Below, one piece after another: positions 11,523-22,722 of a DNA stretch of 64,000 bases. The notes under the pieces were generated by a model, which was given only the letters and a program-made list of their open reading frames with translations, did not search any database and was not told the origin of the DNA. The translations under genes were made by a program, and so were the position numbers. This DNA comes from Budorcas taxicolor (lineage: Eukaryota; Chordata; Mammalia; Artiodactyla; Bovidae), in contig NC_068933.1 in NCBI RefSeq assembly GCF_023091745.1, positions 22,014,001 to 22,078,000 on the forward strand. Reading direction: 5' to 3'. The number at the start of each line of letters is the position of its first letter. Position 1 is the first letter of the stretch.

Positions 11523-11659
11523 TTTTTTTTTTTATTTAATTTTTTGCCGCACCACATGGCATGTGGGCTCTTAGCTCCCTGACCAGGAATCAAACCTGCC
11601 CCCTGCTCCCTCGCATTAGATGCACAGAGTTTTAACCACTGGACCGCCAAAAAACTCCC
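11523..11659 (-). mobile_element. Short CHR-family (CHRL-like) SINE
   Basis: T-rich left end, then TTGCCGCACCACATGGCATG and the tRNA-like end TTTTAACCACTGGACCGCC. The pattern matches the short CHR variant in antisense. Confidence 0.7.
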
Positions 11660-11806
11660 CAGCTCTTTTTATAAAACTGATTATATTAGCTTACTTCTAG
11701 GTGGTATGAAAAATGGTAGTGATTTTGTGACCCAAATTGTTACATACAAATCACAAAAGTGTCATCATGAACACTGATTGGTGTTTCCCACCCCTAGTGT
11801 AATTTT

Positions 11807-12158
11807 TTAAAATTTATTTAGTGATTAATTTATTTTTGTGCTGGGTGTTTGCTGCTACCCAGGCATTTCTCTTGTTGCTTGAGTGGTGGCTATTCTGTAG
11901 TTGCAGCGCACAGCCTTCTCACTGCAGTGGTTTCTCTTGTTCCTGAGCACAGGCTCTAGGCTGCTCCATCTTCAGTAGCTGCCACACGTGGGCTCAGTAG
12001 TTATGGCTCCTGGGCTCCAGAGCACAGACTCAATAGCTGTGGCAAGGGGCTTAGTTTCTCTGCGGCATGTGGGATCTTCCTGGATCAAGGATTGAATGCA
12101 GTGTCCCTTGCATTGCCAGGCGGTTTATTTATGACTGAGTCACCGGGAAGCCTTCCAG
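11807..12158 (-). mobile_element. CHR-type tRNA-Glu SINE, long form with target duplication
   Basis: Antisense, with extra internal CHR blocks (GTGGGCTCAGTAGTTATGGC and neighbours). Flanking words agtgtaatttt (11796-11806) and agtgcaatttt (12159-12169) differ at one base and look like the target-site duplication. Confidence 0.8.
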
Positions 12159-13217
12159 AGTGCAATTTTAAATTAATATTATAGAGAAAGCATAGTATTA
12201 TTTTAACACTGACACAGTGATCTGATATATATTTTGAATTTTTAAGTATATTTTTATTTGTGTTTATATTAATAAAACCAAAATGTTTTAAATCAAATTG
12301 TGTTAACATAAATAACTGTTCATCAAGAAAGTATTCTTCAGAGTAAATTCCAATAAGGAAATAATTTTGGTGGTTTTTTTATAATGCCCAGTCATTTTAA
12401 ATGGTTATTATCAGATTTTTTTAAAAAATATGGATTAATTCCTATATATGAATATTTTGCAATGACATTTTCTCATTGATGTTTTTGTTCTTATCAAAAT
12501 TTCTTGTTACTACTATGAATTATTATTTCTGTCTTTTTCTGCCATAGTCATCAATTTGCTAAAATACAATATGTTAATATTGTACACTTATGTTTTATCA
12601 TTTTTTTCTAATAATTTTCAGGTAACAAGAAATCTTACATTTATTGTGCGGTTTTTACTCTCACATTGATGATATTCATCAGTGTTTATGATTAAAAACT
12701 TGTAATATATTTGTGTATTTGTGAGATAAGACATGAGAAATTTGTAAATACTTCTGTAATGAAGATGTAGATGTTATAGTTTTGATTCTCAGATCCTAAA
12801 GAATCAACACATCCTTATTATCATATTATGATATATAATTATTAATTGCTTAATATAGGTATTTTTTACTACTTTCACTTCAAATTTGTTATGGTAAATA
12901 CTTTTAGTCATAAGAATTTATTTTTTTTAGTTTGGGGCTAGACAGAACTTTAATGAACATATATTTATCAAGAAGCTTATCAATAATTTCTTTAAATCTT
13001 ATACAAGAATAATTCATTTTAATGTTTTTAATCTGGTGGAGTTAAAGGAAAACAATTGTAGTTACTCATAAACAATAAGGTCAATCATATAATGGGAAGC
13101 AGAAGATACTTAGAATTATAGACTGAGTGATGTAACATATTCAATATATGACACATGTACAACCAAACATGAACTATTACACTGTATTTTTATTATGACA
13201 CATATATGTACAGCACT
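12159..13217. other. AT-rich spacer, no gene seen
   Basis: About 1 kb of AT-rich DNA with no coding signal and no repeat recognised. Confidence 0.5.
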
Positions 13218-13419
13218 AGGCTTTCCAGGTGGCTCAGTGGTAATGAATCCACCTGCCAACGCAGGAGACGTGGATTCGATCCCTGGATTAGGAAGAGCCC
13301 GTGGAGGAGGAAATGGCAGCCCACTCCAGTATTGTCTGAAAAATCCCATGAACAGAGGAGTTTGGCGAGCTGCAGTCCATGGAGCCTTAGACACAACTGA
13401 GCGACTGAGCACACACGCA
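13218..13419 (+). mobile_element. Bov-tA SINE
   Basis: Sense copy with head AGGCTTTCCAGGTGGCTCAG, box B GATTCGATCCC, BovA body and ACACACGC tail. The 6-bp word agcact occurs on both sides (13212-13217 and 13425-13430), a possible short target duplication. Confidence 0.88.
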
Positions 13420-13632
13420 TTTAGAGCACTCCCAAAGCTATCAATTTGGTTTGTTAAGAGATGTGATAGTTCTTCTCAAAAAGCTTACATTTAGAAATTT
13501 GATTTTTAAGTATTTTAAATTACAATCATCATTTTTGGTAAAAATCATTACTTGAAATATGTGAATTTAAGGTTTATCCAGGATCCAGGGGACCCTCCTT
13601 CCATCTTGTTTCTGTACTGCTATAAAAGATCA

Positions 13633-13756
13633 TTGGAGAAGGAAATGGCAGCCCACTCCAGTACCCTTGCCTGGAAAATCCCTTGGACAGAAGAGCCTGG
13701 TAGGCTACAGTCCATGGGGTTGCAAAGAGTAGACACGACTGAGCCACTTCAGTCTC
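13633..13756 (+). mobile_element. Bov-A monomer SINE
   Basis: It begins TTGGAGAAGGAAATGGCAGC with no tRNA head and ends AGACACGACTGAGCCACTTC, the single-unit form of Bov-A. Confidence 0.85.
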
Positions 13757-15555
13757 TCAAATAATTGATCGTAAATAATCTCTTTCCTTAGTTCACCCTG
13801 AATATTGCTGGCCCCAAATTGCACATCTTAAATAATAAACAGTTGATCTGTATTATTGGCAGTTTTGTGAATTTGTCTGCAAAAATTGTGTGTAACTTCA
13901 AGATCAATATTCCCAGTACTTTGGGAATTCAGGAACATTTGAATCACCTCAGGTGGACATTCCTAGCTGAGGAGGGACTTGGAGACTGTGCTTTGGTGTG
14001 GAAACTCTCATACTGTTCTATCAGTGTTCCTAAGCTTACAAGAAAATGCATGTGTTTTACATAAGTTTCCTTCCAGAATGAGTTACAGTGCTGCTGCTCA
14101 CAAGTTGAATGTCAGTGAATCAAAAATACATATTAGATATGATGTGTTAAATTGAGAAACAAGCATAAAGCAGTTATGCATTGAAAGATTGACAAAAACG
14201 TTGTGAACAGAAGCTGGCAGAAACTTAACCCTGAGTTTACCCCAGGAGCAATGGGTCTGTATATACACAAATTGTGTTCACAGTGTTTTTATTACATAAC
14301 TACTGTGAGATGTGAGAGCTAGAATCAAATTCAGGATAAGATTCTGCAAAGATTGTATACATTTAACTTACTGTGACTAATCCATTCTTGATACAAATAA
14401 ATCCCTGATATATTAGAAGAAATAAGAATATTGATATTTTATAATAGTATCCTAGAGAAATAAATCACCACATTTGGAGATTTCGTTTACATTTGGAAAA
14501 GCTAATGGGCATTTCTGGTTATTTTAGACACTGATGTACTTATTTAGAAAGATTACTTTGATGTGGATATGATATTCATTTGAACCCTTTGTAAATCTAC
14601 TTACCAATAAATTAAAAGTATTAATTTATTTAGAATCATTATAATAGAATTTCTTGATAGATTTTTATTTTATATTTAATTATATAAGGAAAAATGTATT
14701 CAACACTGTTAAACAGGCACTAATAAAGTTATTTATAATAATTAAATATCTAATTCATATTATTTTGTAAATATTGAATTGGCTTTAAAATTTAGGTTAT
14801 TAATGTGACATATGTGATAAATTACTTTTCAACGGAGTTGGTAATAATTAGAGGATATACTGAATAATTATTAGCCAAAGGGAGCTTTATTTGAGACAAT
14901 TTTTATGGGAAGAATAACCTCCATTGAGATACTCAATTGAGAGATTAAATCCTCATTGAATATGCCATCAAAATAACTGAAGATTATATCATATGTTTAG
15001 TATTAGATTGGGCTGATATATGTAGTTACTGACAGAAAATACACATCTCATGAGTTTTAATCAGCATCTTTAATAATATAGTCCCTTTATAAAAAGTACC
15101 ATTAGTGAGCTTATGCTAATCACTGTATTTATCAGCACTGTAAATCACTGACTCTTCTGTCATACGAAGGACACCACATGAGTAGAGTACAATGACATTC
15201 TACATGACACAGACGGTCTACATTTCAAAGTGTTTAACCATTTTGGGAAACACTAATTTGCTATGCTTTACAGTTTGAAGAAAACACAAGTTATAAAAGC
15301 CTTTTAGAGTTATTAAAGGTAATAAATATTCCATTAAAATAGGACGTAGTTTTGCTTACAGCACGTTTAGAAAAAAATTAAAATGTATATGCATCTGTCT
15401 GCCTGAGATGATACTTTTTCCAAAGTGTTAAAAAATATAAAAGCAGGTTTTTTGAAGGTTCTGCATCAGACAAGCTAGAAAATCTAATCATCTTACTAGA
15501 AAGGTGAAGTAATCATTGTACCCATGGCTAGATCATTAAAGATCTAATCACTTTT
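13757..15555. other. AT-rich spacer, no gene seen
   Basis: An 81-codon plus frame near 13819-14064 is not recognised and has no neighbours to support it. The rest is AT-rich. Confidence 0.5.
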
Positions 15556-15576
15556 CAGTTCAGTCACTCAGTTGTG

Positions 15577-15978
15577 TCAGACTCTTTGCGAACCGTGACT
15601 CACAGCACGCCAGGCCACCCCATCCATCACCAACTCCCGGAGTTCACTCAAACTCACATCCATCGAATCAGTGATGCCATCCAGCCATCTCATCCTCTGT
15701 CGTCGCCTTCTCCTCCTGCCCCCAATCCCTCCCAGCATCAGGGTCTTTTCCAATGAGTCAACTCTTTGCATGAGGTGGCCAAAGTACTGGAGTTTCAGCT
15801 TCAGCATCAGTCCTTCCAATGAACACCCAGGACCCATCTCCTTCAGAATGGACTGGTTGGATCTCCTTGCAGTCCAAGGGACTCTCAAGAGTCTTCTCCA
15901 ACACCACAGTTCAAAAGCATCAATTCTTCGGCACTCAGCTTTCTTCACAGTCCAACTCTCACATCCATACATGACCAC
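15577..15978 (-). pseudogene. BovB ORF2 C-terminal domain
   Basis: An open frame of 133 codons beginning inside the domain at VMYGCESWTVKKAE. It includes DAFELWCWRRLLRVPWTARR and a run of arginines (GGRRRRRRQRMRWLDG) before the stop near the 3' end. The WRRLLRVPWT and RMRWLDG blocks recur in each BovB copy of the window. The domain lies C-terminal to the RT. I infer RNA binding from its basic charge only. Confidence 0.85.
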
Positions 15979-16057
15979 TGGAAAAAAACACAGCCTTGAC
16001 TAGATGGACCTTTGTTGGCAAAGTAATATCTGCTTTTGAATATGCTATCTAGGTTGG

Positions 16058-16675
16058 TCATAACTTTCCTTCCAAGGAGTAAGCGTCTTTTAATTTCATG
16101 GCTGCAATCACCATCTGCAATGACTTTGGAGCCCCAAAAATAAAGTCAGTCACTCTTTCCACTGTTTCCCCATCTATTTCCCATGAAGTGATGGGACCAA
16201 ATGCCATGATCTTAGTTTTCTGAATGTTGAGCTTTAAGCCAATTTTTTCACTCTCCTCTTTCACTTTCCTTAAGAGGCTTTTTAGTTCCTCTTCACTTTC
16301 TGCCATAAGGGTGGTATCATCTGCATATCTGAGGTTATTGATATTTCTCCCAGCAATCTTGATTCCAGCTTGTGCTTCCTCCAGCCCAGCATTTCTCATG
16401 ATGTACTCTGCATATAAGTTAAATAAGCAGGGTGACAATATACAGCCTTGACATACTCCTTTTCCTATTTGGAACCAGTCTGTTGTTCCATGTCCAGTTC
16501 TAACTGTTGCTTCCTGACCTGCATACAGATTTCTCAAGAGGCAGGTCAGGTGGTCTGGTATTCCCATCTCTTTCAGAATTTTCCACAGTTGATTGTCATC
16601 CACACATACACAGGCTTTGACATAATCAATAAAGCAGAAATAGATGTTTTTCTGGAACTCGCTTGCTTTTTCCAT
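16058..16675 (-). pseudogene. BovB reverse transcriptase palm, YADD intact
   Basis: An open frame of 205 codons covering the RT fingers-palm. The block A Asp is kept in FIDY (residues 15-18), but the following AFDCVDH block reads ACVCVDD. Residues 73-77 are GVCQG where non-LTR RTs usually have an Arg, and YADD sits at 117-120. The frame diverges after DFIF near residue 180 because of a small deletion. The upstream RT segment is in another frame (16795-17457). Confidence 0.9.
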
Positions 16676-16794
16676 GATCCAGCAGATGTTAGCAATTTGA
16701 TCTCTGGTTCCTCTTCCTTTTCTAAAACCAGCTTCAACACCTGGAAGTTCAGAGTTCAGGTACTACTGAAGCCTGGCTTGGAGAATTTTGAGCA

Positions 16795-17457
16795 TTACTT
16801 TACTAGCGTGTGAGATGAGTGCAATTGTACGGTACTTTGAGCATTGTTTGGCATTGTCTTTCTTTGGGATTGGAATGAAAACTGACCTTTTCCAGTCCTG
16901 TGGCCACTGCTGAGTTTTCCAAATTGGCATATTGAGTGCAGCACTTTCACAGCATCATCTTTCAGGATTTGAAATAGCTCAACTGGAATTCCATCACCTC
17001 CACCAGCTTTATTCGTAGTGATGCTTTTTAAGGCCCACTTGACTTCACATTCCAGGATGTCTGGCTCTAGGTGAGTGATCACACCATCGTGATTATCTGG
17101 GTTGTGAAGCTCTTTTTTGTACATTTCTTCTGTGTATTCTTGCCACCTCTTCTTAATATCTTCTGCTTCTGTTTGGTCCATACCATTTCTGTCCTTTATT
17201 GAACCCATCTTTGCATGAAATATTCCCTTGGTATCTCTAATTTTTTTGAAGAGATCTCTAGTCTTTCCCATTCTGTTGTTTTCCTCTATTTCTTTGCATT
17301 GATCACTGAGGAAGGCTTTCTTATCTCTCCTTGCTATTCTTTGGAACTCTGCATTCAGATGCTTATATCTCTCCTTTTCTCCTTTGCTTTTCACCTCTCT
17401 TCTTTTCACAGCTATTTGTAAGGCCTCCTCAGACAGCCATTTTGCTTTTTTAAGCAA
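16795..17457 (-). pseudogene. BovB linker and RT start, frameshifted end
   Basis: An open frame of 220 codons: basic linker (KWLSEEALQIAVKRREVKSK), then MYKKELHNPDNHDGVITHLE and the first RT block KAGGGDGIPVELFQ. Bases are missing near 16926, where CQQIWK becomes CQFGK, so the last 35 or so residues are out of frame. The first residues (MLK) come from flanking DNA. Confidence 0.85.
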
Positions 17458-18129
17458 GTGAAATTCTTAGAAACCACTTTTTAAGGCAGCTGTCTAAATA
17501 CACCAGAGGACCTGCTTTGTTGGTATCAATGACTGCTTTGGCAAAGCAGTCTTTTCTTAGCACTATGCCCCAAATGATTTTCTCTTGCACTCTTTCAAGG
17601 AGGAATATTGTATCCCTGGCACTTGTCATCCACATCTTTCTGTGCTCCTCTCTTCAGTATCAGAATAGTGTAGCTTGATTATTTATTTTTTCCAATCATC
17701 ATATATTTGCTCTTCATTATATGCTCAGAATTGCACTGAGAAAGAAAATATGAGAATAAGTAGATGAGAAATGGTTTTCTAAAAGTGATTTTCCAAAAAT
17801 ACTGAGACAAAGATTAGTGTTGGCACTGGAATTAAATGACTACTGCTTGCTCTGGAATTTTTTAGAGTGACTCTTGACAATTTTTCATAACTTATAGAAA
17901 GTTTGTTCACAGAATATCCTTAAAAAGAAAAATCTTACAGAATGTATTTAAGCTAGGTTTATTAGAACTTTACATTGAATATTTTGCAGGTCTAAAGCCT
18001 GTATATATTAGGTCATTGAAGAGTTCTGAAGCAAGCTGTCACTCAAAAATTCCTCAGGGACTGGCATGAACTGGCCTTTAAACATGGCACTGAAACTGCC
18101 CCACTAACTGCCTATATCAGGGCATCTTT
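17453..18129. other. Spacer, no gene recognised
   Basis: A 61-codon minus frame at 17450-17635 is open, but I do not recognise it. Otherwise nothing is seen. Confidence 0.4.
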
Positions 18130-18262
18130 AATGGCAAATGAATCACCTGTGAATCTTGTTAAAGTATGGTTTCTGATTCAGTAGTTCTAGGTAGGGCCTG
18201 AGATTCTGCATTTCTAAAAGGCTCTGCAGACTACAGTGTAAGTAGCAAGACCTGGCTATGCA
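18130..18262 (+). mobile_element. MER5A-like hAT-Charlie DNA transposon relic
   Basis: It follows the MER5A order: AATCACCTGTGAATCTTGTTAAA, TTTCTGATTCAGTAG, GGGCCTGAGATTCTGCATTTCTAA in close spacing. The terminal inverted repeats are decayed. A non-autonomous, long-dead mammalian DNA transposon. Confidence 0.75.
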
Positions 18263-18286
18263 AGGAATTAGACAAATGTAAGCTGG

Positions 18287-18351
18287 CGTGCTGCAATTCA
18301 TGGGGTTGCAAAGAGTCGGACACGACTGAGCAACTGAACTGAACTGAACTG
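18287..18351 (+). mobile_element. Minimal BovB 3' end, about 65 bp, with target duplication
   Basis: Only the last part of BovB is present (TGCTGCAATTCATGGGGTTG to CACGACTGAG), ending in three ACTGA-type units. The 7-bp word aagctgg flanks it at 18280-18286 and 18352-18358, although part of the left word could also be BovB sequence. Confidence 0.8.
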
Positions 18352-18362
18352 AAGCTGGTAAG

Positions 18363-19194
18363 ATTCATTGAGGATATCACAAATGCTGCTGAGAGTGAGA
18401 GCTGGAGAAAGCTATATTCTTTCTAAAAAGGGCAAAATGCTAAAACTCAGAGTAGCTCTGAATGGAAGTCATTAGAATTGAAGAGATATATCCTATGGGT
18501 CTAGCTATTGACACTACTGCTACCAGACAAGTTATCAGCGTGAGAGAATCATCTACAAGAAATACAGGAGGTGCTGTGAATGGGAGTTGGCAGTGAATCT
18601 CACAGTCGGCGTGCCTATTGAAAGGACCTTATTGTGTAAAAATAACATTTTGATCCACCAACCAGTATGAGTCCCTTTTCACACCTGTGTTGATGTTTCC
18701 ATATGCTAAGAATGAATACAGAGAGTAACATTTTTGTATTGGGAAATTGAGATTAATTGAAGTTTAGGTTGGATATCTGATTTTAACAAAACGATATGGA
18801 CCAAATAAAAGTGTTGATTATCACTTTGCTAATATATTTAATGACATTTAAATTAATTGACTATGCTATTTTGAAACCATTATCTAAATTGAATAAGAAT
18901 CTGGCAATCCGAACTTTAACTAGCCTCCAGGGTTAAGCAAGATATCAGCACTCAGTTCTATACCTTTTCACAGTTTTATCTTTCCTAATGTAATAAACAA
19001 GGCCGAGGGTGACAAAATCTACTTCTTCATACTTCGAAGGCCTTTCTGGTTTCCTCTCAGTGTTTTGCAATGAGTGAATATGCTCTTGGTCTTTGGAAAT
19101 GTCAGCTGTTATTGTGCAAAACTTTGCTACAAACTGCAGAGCTTTAAGTACCACCTCCTCCACTAAGGACATCCCCCACCACAGTGGTACTTTA
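18363..19194. other. Spacer, no gene recognised
   Basis: The 75-codon minus frame at 18945-19172 is unrecognised and unsupported. Confidence 0.4.
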
Positions 19195-19542
19195 TTACTA
19201 TAGGTGAACCCACTGACTCATCGTTATCACCCGAAGTCCAGGGTTTACATTAGGGTCTACTTTCCGTGTACATTTTCTAGTTTTTGACAAATGTGTAATA
19301 GTACACAGCTACTGTTGTAGTATCACACAGAGTACAGCCACTGCCCGGAAAATGCCCTGTGTTCCACCTTCATCCTCCCTTCCCTCATCCCTTGGTAACC
19401 AACATTTCTCTATCGTCTCCATAGTTTTGCCTTTTTCCGAATGTCGCATAGTTAGAATCATAGTACGTAGCATTTTTAGACTGGCTTCTTTCACTAAGTG
19501 TTTCCTCTATGTCTTTCCATGAATTTATAGTTCATTTTCTTT

Positions 19543-19725
19543 TTAACACTGATTATATTCCACTGTCTGGAGGTACTGCAGTTTATTTATCCATTCACCT
19601 ACTGAAGGACATCGTGGTTGCTTCCAAGTTTTGGTAATTTTGAATAAAGTTGCTGTAGACAGCTGTTTGCAGGTGTGTCTGTGGGCATTAGTTTTCATTT
19701 CATTTGGGTAAATAACAGGGAACAT
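19543..19725 (-). pseudogene. L1 ORF2 C-terminal remnant
   Basis: A 60-codon frame containing KTWKQPRCPSVGEWINKLQY, one of the best conserved stretches near the C-terminus of mammalian L1 ORF2. Stops and frameshifts bound it on both sides. Confidence 0.85.
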
Positions 19726-19914
19726 GATAGCTGGATTGTATTGCTAGAATATGTTTAGTTTTGTAAGGCACGGCCAAACTATCTTCAAGGCAATGAATGA
19801 AACTTCCTGCTATCCCACATCCTTCCCAGCATATCAAGTTGTCATGTTTTGGATTTTGGTTATTTTAATAGGTGTGTAGTGGTATCTCATCATTGTTTTA
19901 ATTTGTAATTCCAT

Positions 19915-20045
19915 GGAGAAGGAAATGGCAACCCACTCCAGTGTTCTTGCCTGGAGAATCCCAGGGACGGGGGAGCCTGGTGGGCTGGGGTCTATGGGGT
20001 CGCACAGAGTTGGACACGACTGAAGCGACTTAGCAGCAGCAGCAG
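19915..20045 (+). mobile_element. Bov-A monomer SINE inside L1M
   Basis: GGAGAAGGAAATGGCAACCC to AAGCGACTTAGCAGCAGCAGCAG, the second-unit type of Bov-A with its GCA tail. Little diverged from the copies at 40.2 and 32.0 kb. Confidence 0.9.
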
Positions 20046-20652
20046 TGATATATAATGTTGAGTATCTTTTCATATGCTTACTTGTCATCTGCATGTCTTC
20101 TTTGGTGAGACCCACTTGTTTTCCCATTTTTGTGTAGACTCTTCATGTACTTATAGTTGGGAACTGAGTTCTTTGTATATTTTAGGTAACAGTTCTATAT
20201 GAGATAAGTCTTTTACATTTTCTCCCAGTCTGTGCTTGCCTTCTCATTCTGTTAAACCTATCTCCTTTTAAACTAAACTTTAAGTGGTTATTTTTTATAT
20301 CATAATCAATTCAGTTCAGTCACTCAGTCGTGTCCAACTCTTGGCAACCCCATGAACTGCAGCACATGAGTCTCCCTGTCCAATACCAACTCCCAGGCCC
20401 ACTCAAACTCATGTCCATTAAGTCAGTGATGCCATCCAACCATCTCCTCCTCTGTCGTCCCCTTCTACTCCTGCCTTCAATCTTTCCCAGCATCAGGGTC
20501 TTTTGCAGTGAGTCAGCTCTTCACATCAGCTGGCCAAAGTATTGGAGTTTCTGGTTCAACATCAGACCCTCTAATGAACACCCAGGAGTGATCTCCTTCA
20601 GGATCCACTGGTTGAATCTTCTTACAGTCCAAGGGACTCTCAAGAGTCTTCT

Positions 20653-21512
20653 TCAACACCACAGTTCAAAAGCATCAATTCTTCGGTGCTCTGCTTTCTT
20701 TATAGTCTGACTCTCACATCCATACATGACCATTGGAAAAACCATAGCCTTGACTAGACAGACCTTTGTTGACAAAGTACTGTCTCTTCTTTTTAAGATG
20801 CTATCTAGGTGGGTCCTAACTTTCCTTCCAAGGAGTAAGCGTCTTTTAATTTCATGACTGCAATCAGCATCTGCAGTGGTTTTGGAGCCCCCAAAAATAA
20901 AGTCAGTCACTCTTTCCACTGTTTCCCCATCTATTTGCCATGAGGTTATGGGACCAGATGCCATGATCTTAGTTTTCTGAATGTTGAGCTTTCAGCCAAC
21001 TTTCTCACTCTCCTCTTTCACTTTCATCGAGAGGCTCTTTAGTTCCTCTTCACTTTCTGCCATAAGGGTGGTGTCATCTGCATATCTGAGGTTACTGATA
21101 TTTCTCCCAGGAATCTTGATTCCAGCTTGTGCTTCTTCCAGCCCAGCGTTTCTCATAATGTACTCTGCATAGAAGTTAAATAAGCAGGGTGACAATATAC
21201 AGCCTTGACATACTCCTATTCCTATTTGGAACCAGTCTGTTGTTCCATATCCCGTTCTAACTATTGCTTCCTCACCTGCATACAGGTTTTCCAAGAGGCA
21301 GGTCAGGTGGTCAGGTATTCCCATCTTTCAGAATTTTCCAGTTTATTGTGATCCACACAATCAAAGGCTTTGGCATAGTCAATAAAGCAGAAATAGATGA
21401 TTTTCTGAAACTCTCTCGCTTTTTCCATGATCCAGCGGATGTTGGCAATGTGATCTCTGGTTCCTCTGCCTTTTCTAAAACCAGCTTGAACATCTGGAAG
21501 TTCATGGTTCAT
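20653..21512 (-). pseudogene. BovB reverse transcriptase core, three broken frames
   Basis: Frame 21303-21512 has PDVQAGFRKGRGTRDHIANI and FCFIDYAKAFDCVDHNKL with both block A Asp residues intact. Frame 20992-21324 has GVCQGCILSP and YADD. Frame 20653-20964 has SWQIDGETVERVTDFIFGGS and the thumb. A 3-4 base loss near 21330-21345 separates the first two frames. Confidence 0.88.
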
Positions 21513-21874
21513 ATACTACTGAAGCCTGGCTTGAAGAATTTTGAGCATTACTTTACTAGCATGTGAGATGAGTGCAGTTGTGCGGTAGTTTGAGCATTGT
21601 TTGGCATTGTCTTTCTTTGGGATTGGAATGAAAACTGACCTTTTCCAGTCCTTTGACCACTGCTGAGTTTTCCAAATTTGCAGGCACATTGATTACAGCA
21701 CTTTCACAGCATTATCTTTCAGGATTTGAATCAGCTCAACTGGAATTCCATCACCTCCACTAGCTTTGTTCGTAGTGATGCTTCCTAAGGCCCACTTGAC
21801 TCCACATTCCAGGATGTCTGGCTCTAGGTGAGTGATCACACCATTGTGATTATCTGGGTCGTGAAGCTATTTTT

Positions 21875-22613
21875 TTACAGTTCTGTATATTCTTGCCACC
21901 TCTTCTTAATATCTTCTGCTTCTGTTAGGTCCCTACAATTTTTGTCCTTTATTGAACCCATCTTTGCATGAAATGCTCCCTTGGTATCTCTAATTTTCTT
22001 GAAGAGATCTCTAGTCTTTCCCATTCTGTTGTTTTCCTCTCTTTCTTTGCATTGATCACTGAGAAAGGCTTTCTTATCTCTCCTTGCTATTCTTTGGAAC
22101 TTTGCATTCAAATGGGTATAAATTTCCTTTTCTCCTTTGCTTTTCACTTCTCTTCTTTTCACAGCTATTTGTAGGGCCTCTCAGACAGCCATTTTGCTTT
22201 TTTGCATTTCTTCTTCCTGGGGATGGTTTTGATCCCTGTGTCCTGTACAATGTTACAAACTTCTGTCCATAGTTCATCAGGCACTCTGTCTATCAGATCT
22301 AGTCCCTTAAATCTATTTCTCACTTCTACTGTATAATCATAAGGATTTGATTTAGGTTATACTTGAATGCTTTAGTGGTTTTCCCCACTTTCTTCAATTT
22401 CAGTCTGAATTTGGCAATAAGGAGTTCATGATCTGAGCAACAGTCCACTCCCGGTCTTGTTTTTGCTGACTGTATGGAGCTTCTCCATCTTTGGCTGCAA
22501 AGAATATAATCAATCTGATTTCGGTGTTGACCATCTGGTGATGTCCATGTGTAGAGTCTTCTCTGTGTTGTTGGAAGAGGGTGTTTGCTATGACCAGTGC
22601 GTTCTCTTGGCAA
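21875..22613 (-). pseudogene. BovB endonuclease C-terminal part and linker, broken
   Basis: Frame 22326-22613 has QRRLYTWTSPDGQHRNQIDY and the SDHELL block, ending at the NLNQI region. Frame 21875-22162 carries the basic linker to KKRWQEYTEL. A deleted base near 22340 and changes near 22170-22200 disrupt the link between them. Confidence 0.85.
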
Positions 22614-22722
22614 AACTCTGTTAGCCTTTGCCCTGCTTCATTCTGTACTCCAAGGCCAAATTTGCCTGTTACTCCAGGTGTTTCCTGACTTCCTACTTTT
22701 GCATTCCAGTCCCCTATAATAA

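Larger units (their letters stand above)
15556..17452 (-). mobile_element. BovB LINE, 5'-truncated, about 1.9 kb
   Basis: Antisense copy from the 3' end (CAGTTCAGTCACTCAG) to the endonuclease-RT linker, where homology stops after CAGACAGCCATTTTGCTTTTTT. All RT blocks are present but split between frames, so it is dead. It has a shortened ACTGA tail. Confidence 0.93.
19195..20290 (-). mobile_element. Old L1M copy, split by a Bov-A SINE
   Basis: Antisense L1M 3' UTR (about 19195-19520), then ORF2 C-terminal region (19520-20290). Plus-strand phrases TAGTTTTGCCTTTTTCCGAATG, ACCTACTGAAGGACATCGTGG and TAGGTGTGTAGTGGTATCTCAT are in the correct order. The Bov-A at 19915-20045 interrupts it, and the L1 continues on the far side with no major loss. 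Confidence 0.85.
20308..22722 (-). mobile_element. BovB LINE, about 2.4 kb, 5'-truncated in the endonuclease
   Basis: Antisense copy from the 3' end (TTCAGTTCAGTCACTCAGTCG) to the GDWN region of the endonuclease (CCAGTCCCCTATAATAAA). It carries all RT blocks, with several frameshifts. Confidence 0.93.

Noticed and set aside
17450..17635. 61-codon minus frame next to a BovB 5' end
   Set aside because: It looked like a captured 5' sequence, but it is short and unrecognised, and no target duplication links it to the BovB.
18945..19172. 75-codon minus frame that looks protein-like
   Set aside because: No domain, no splice context and no similarity that I can name.
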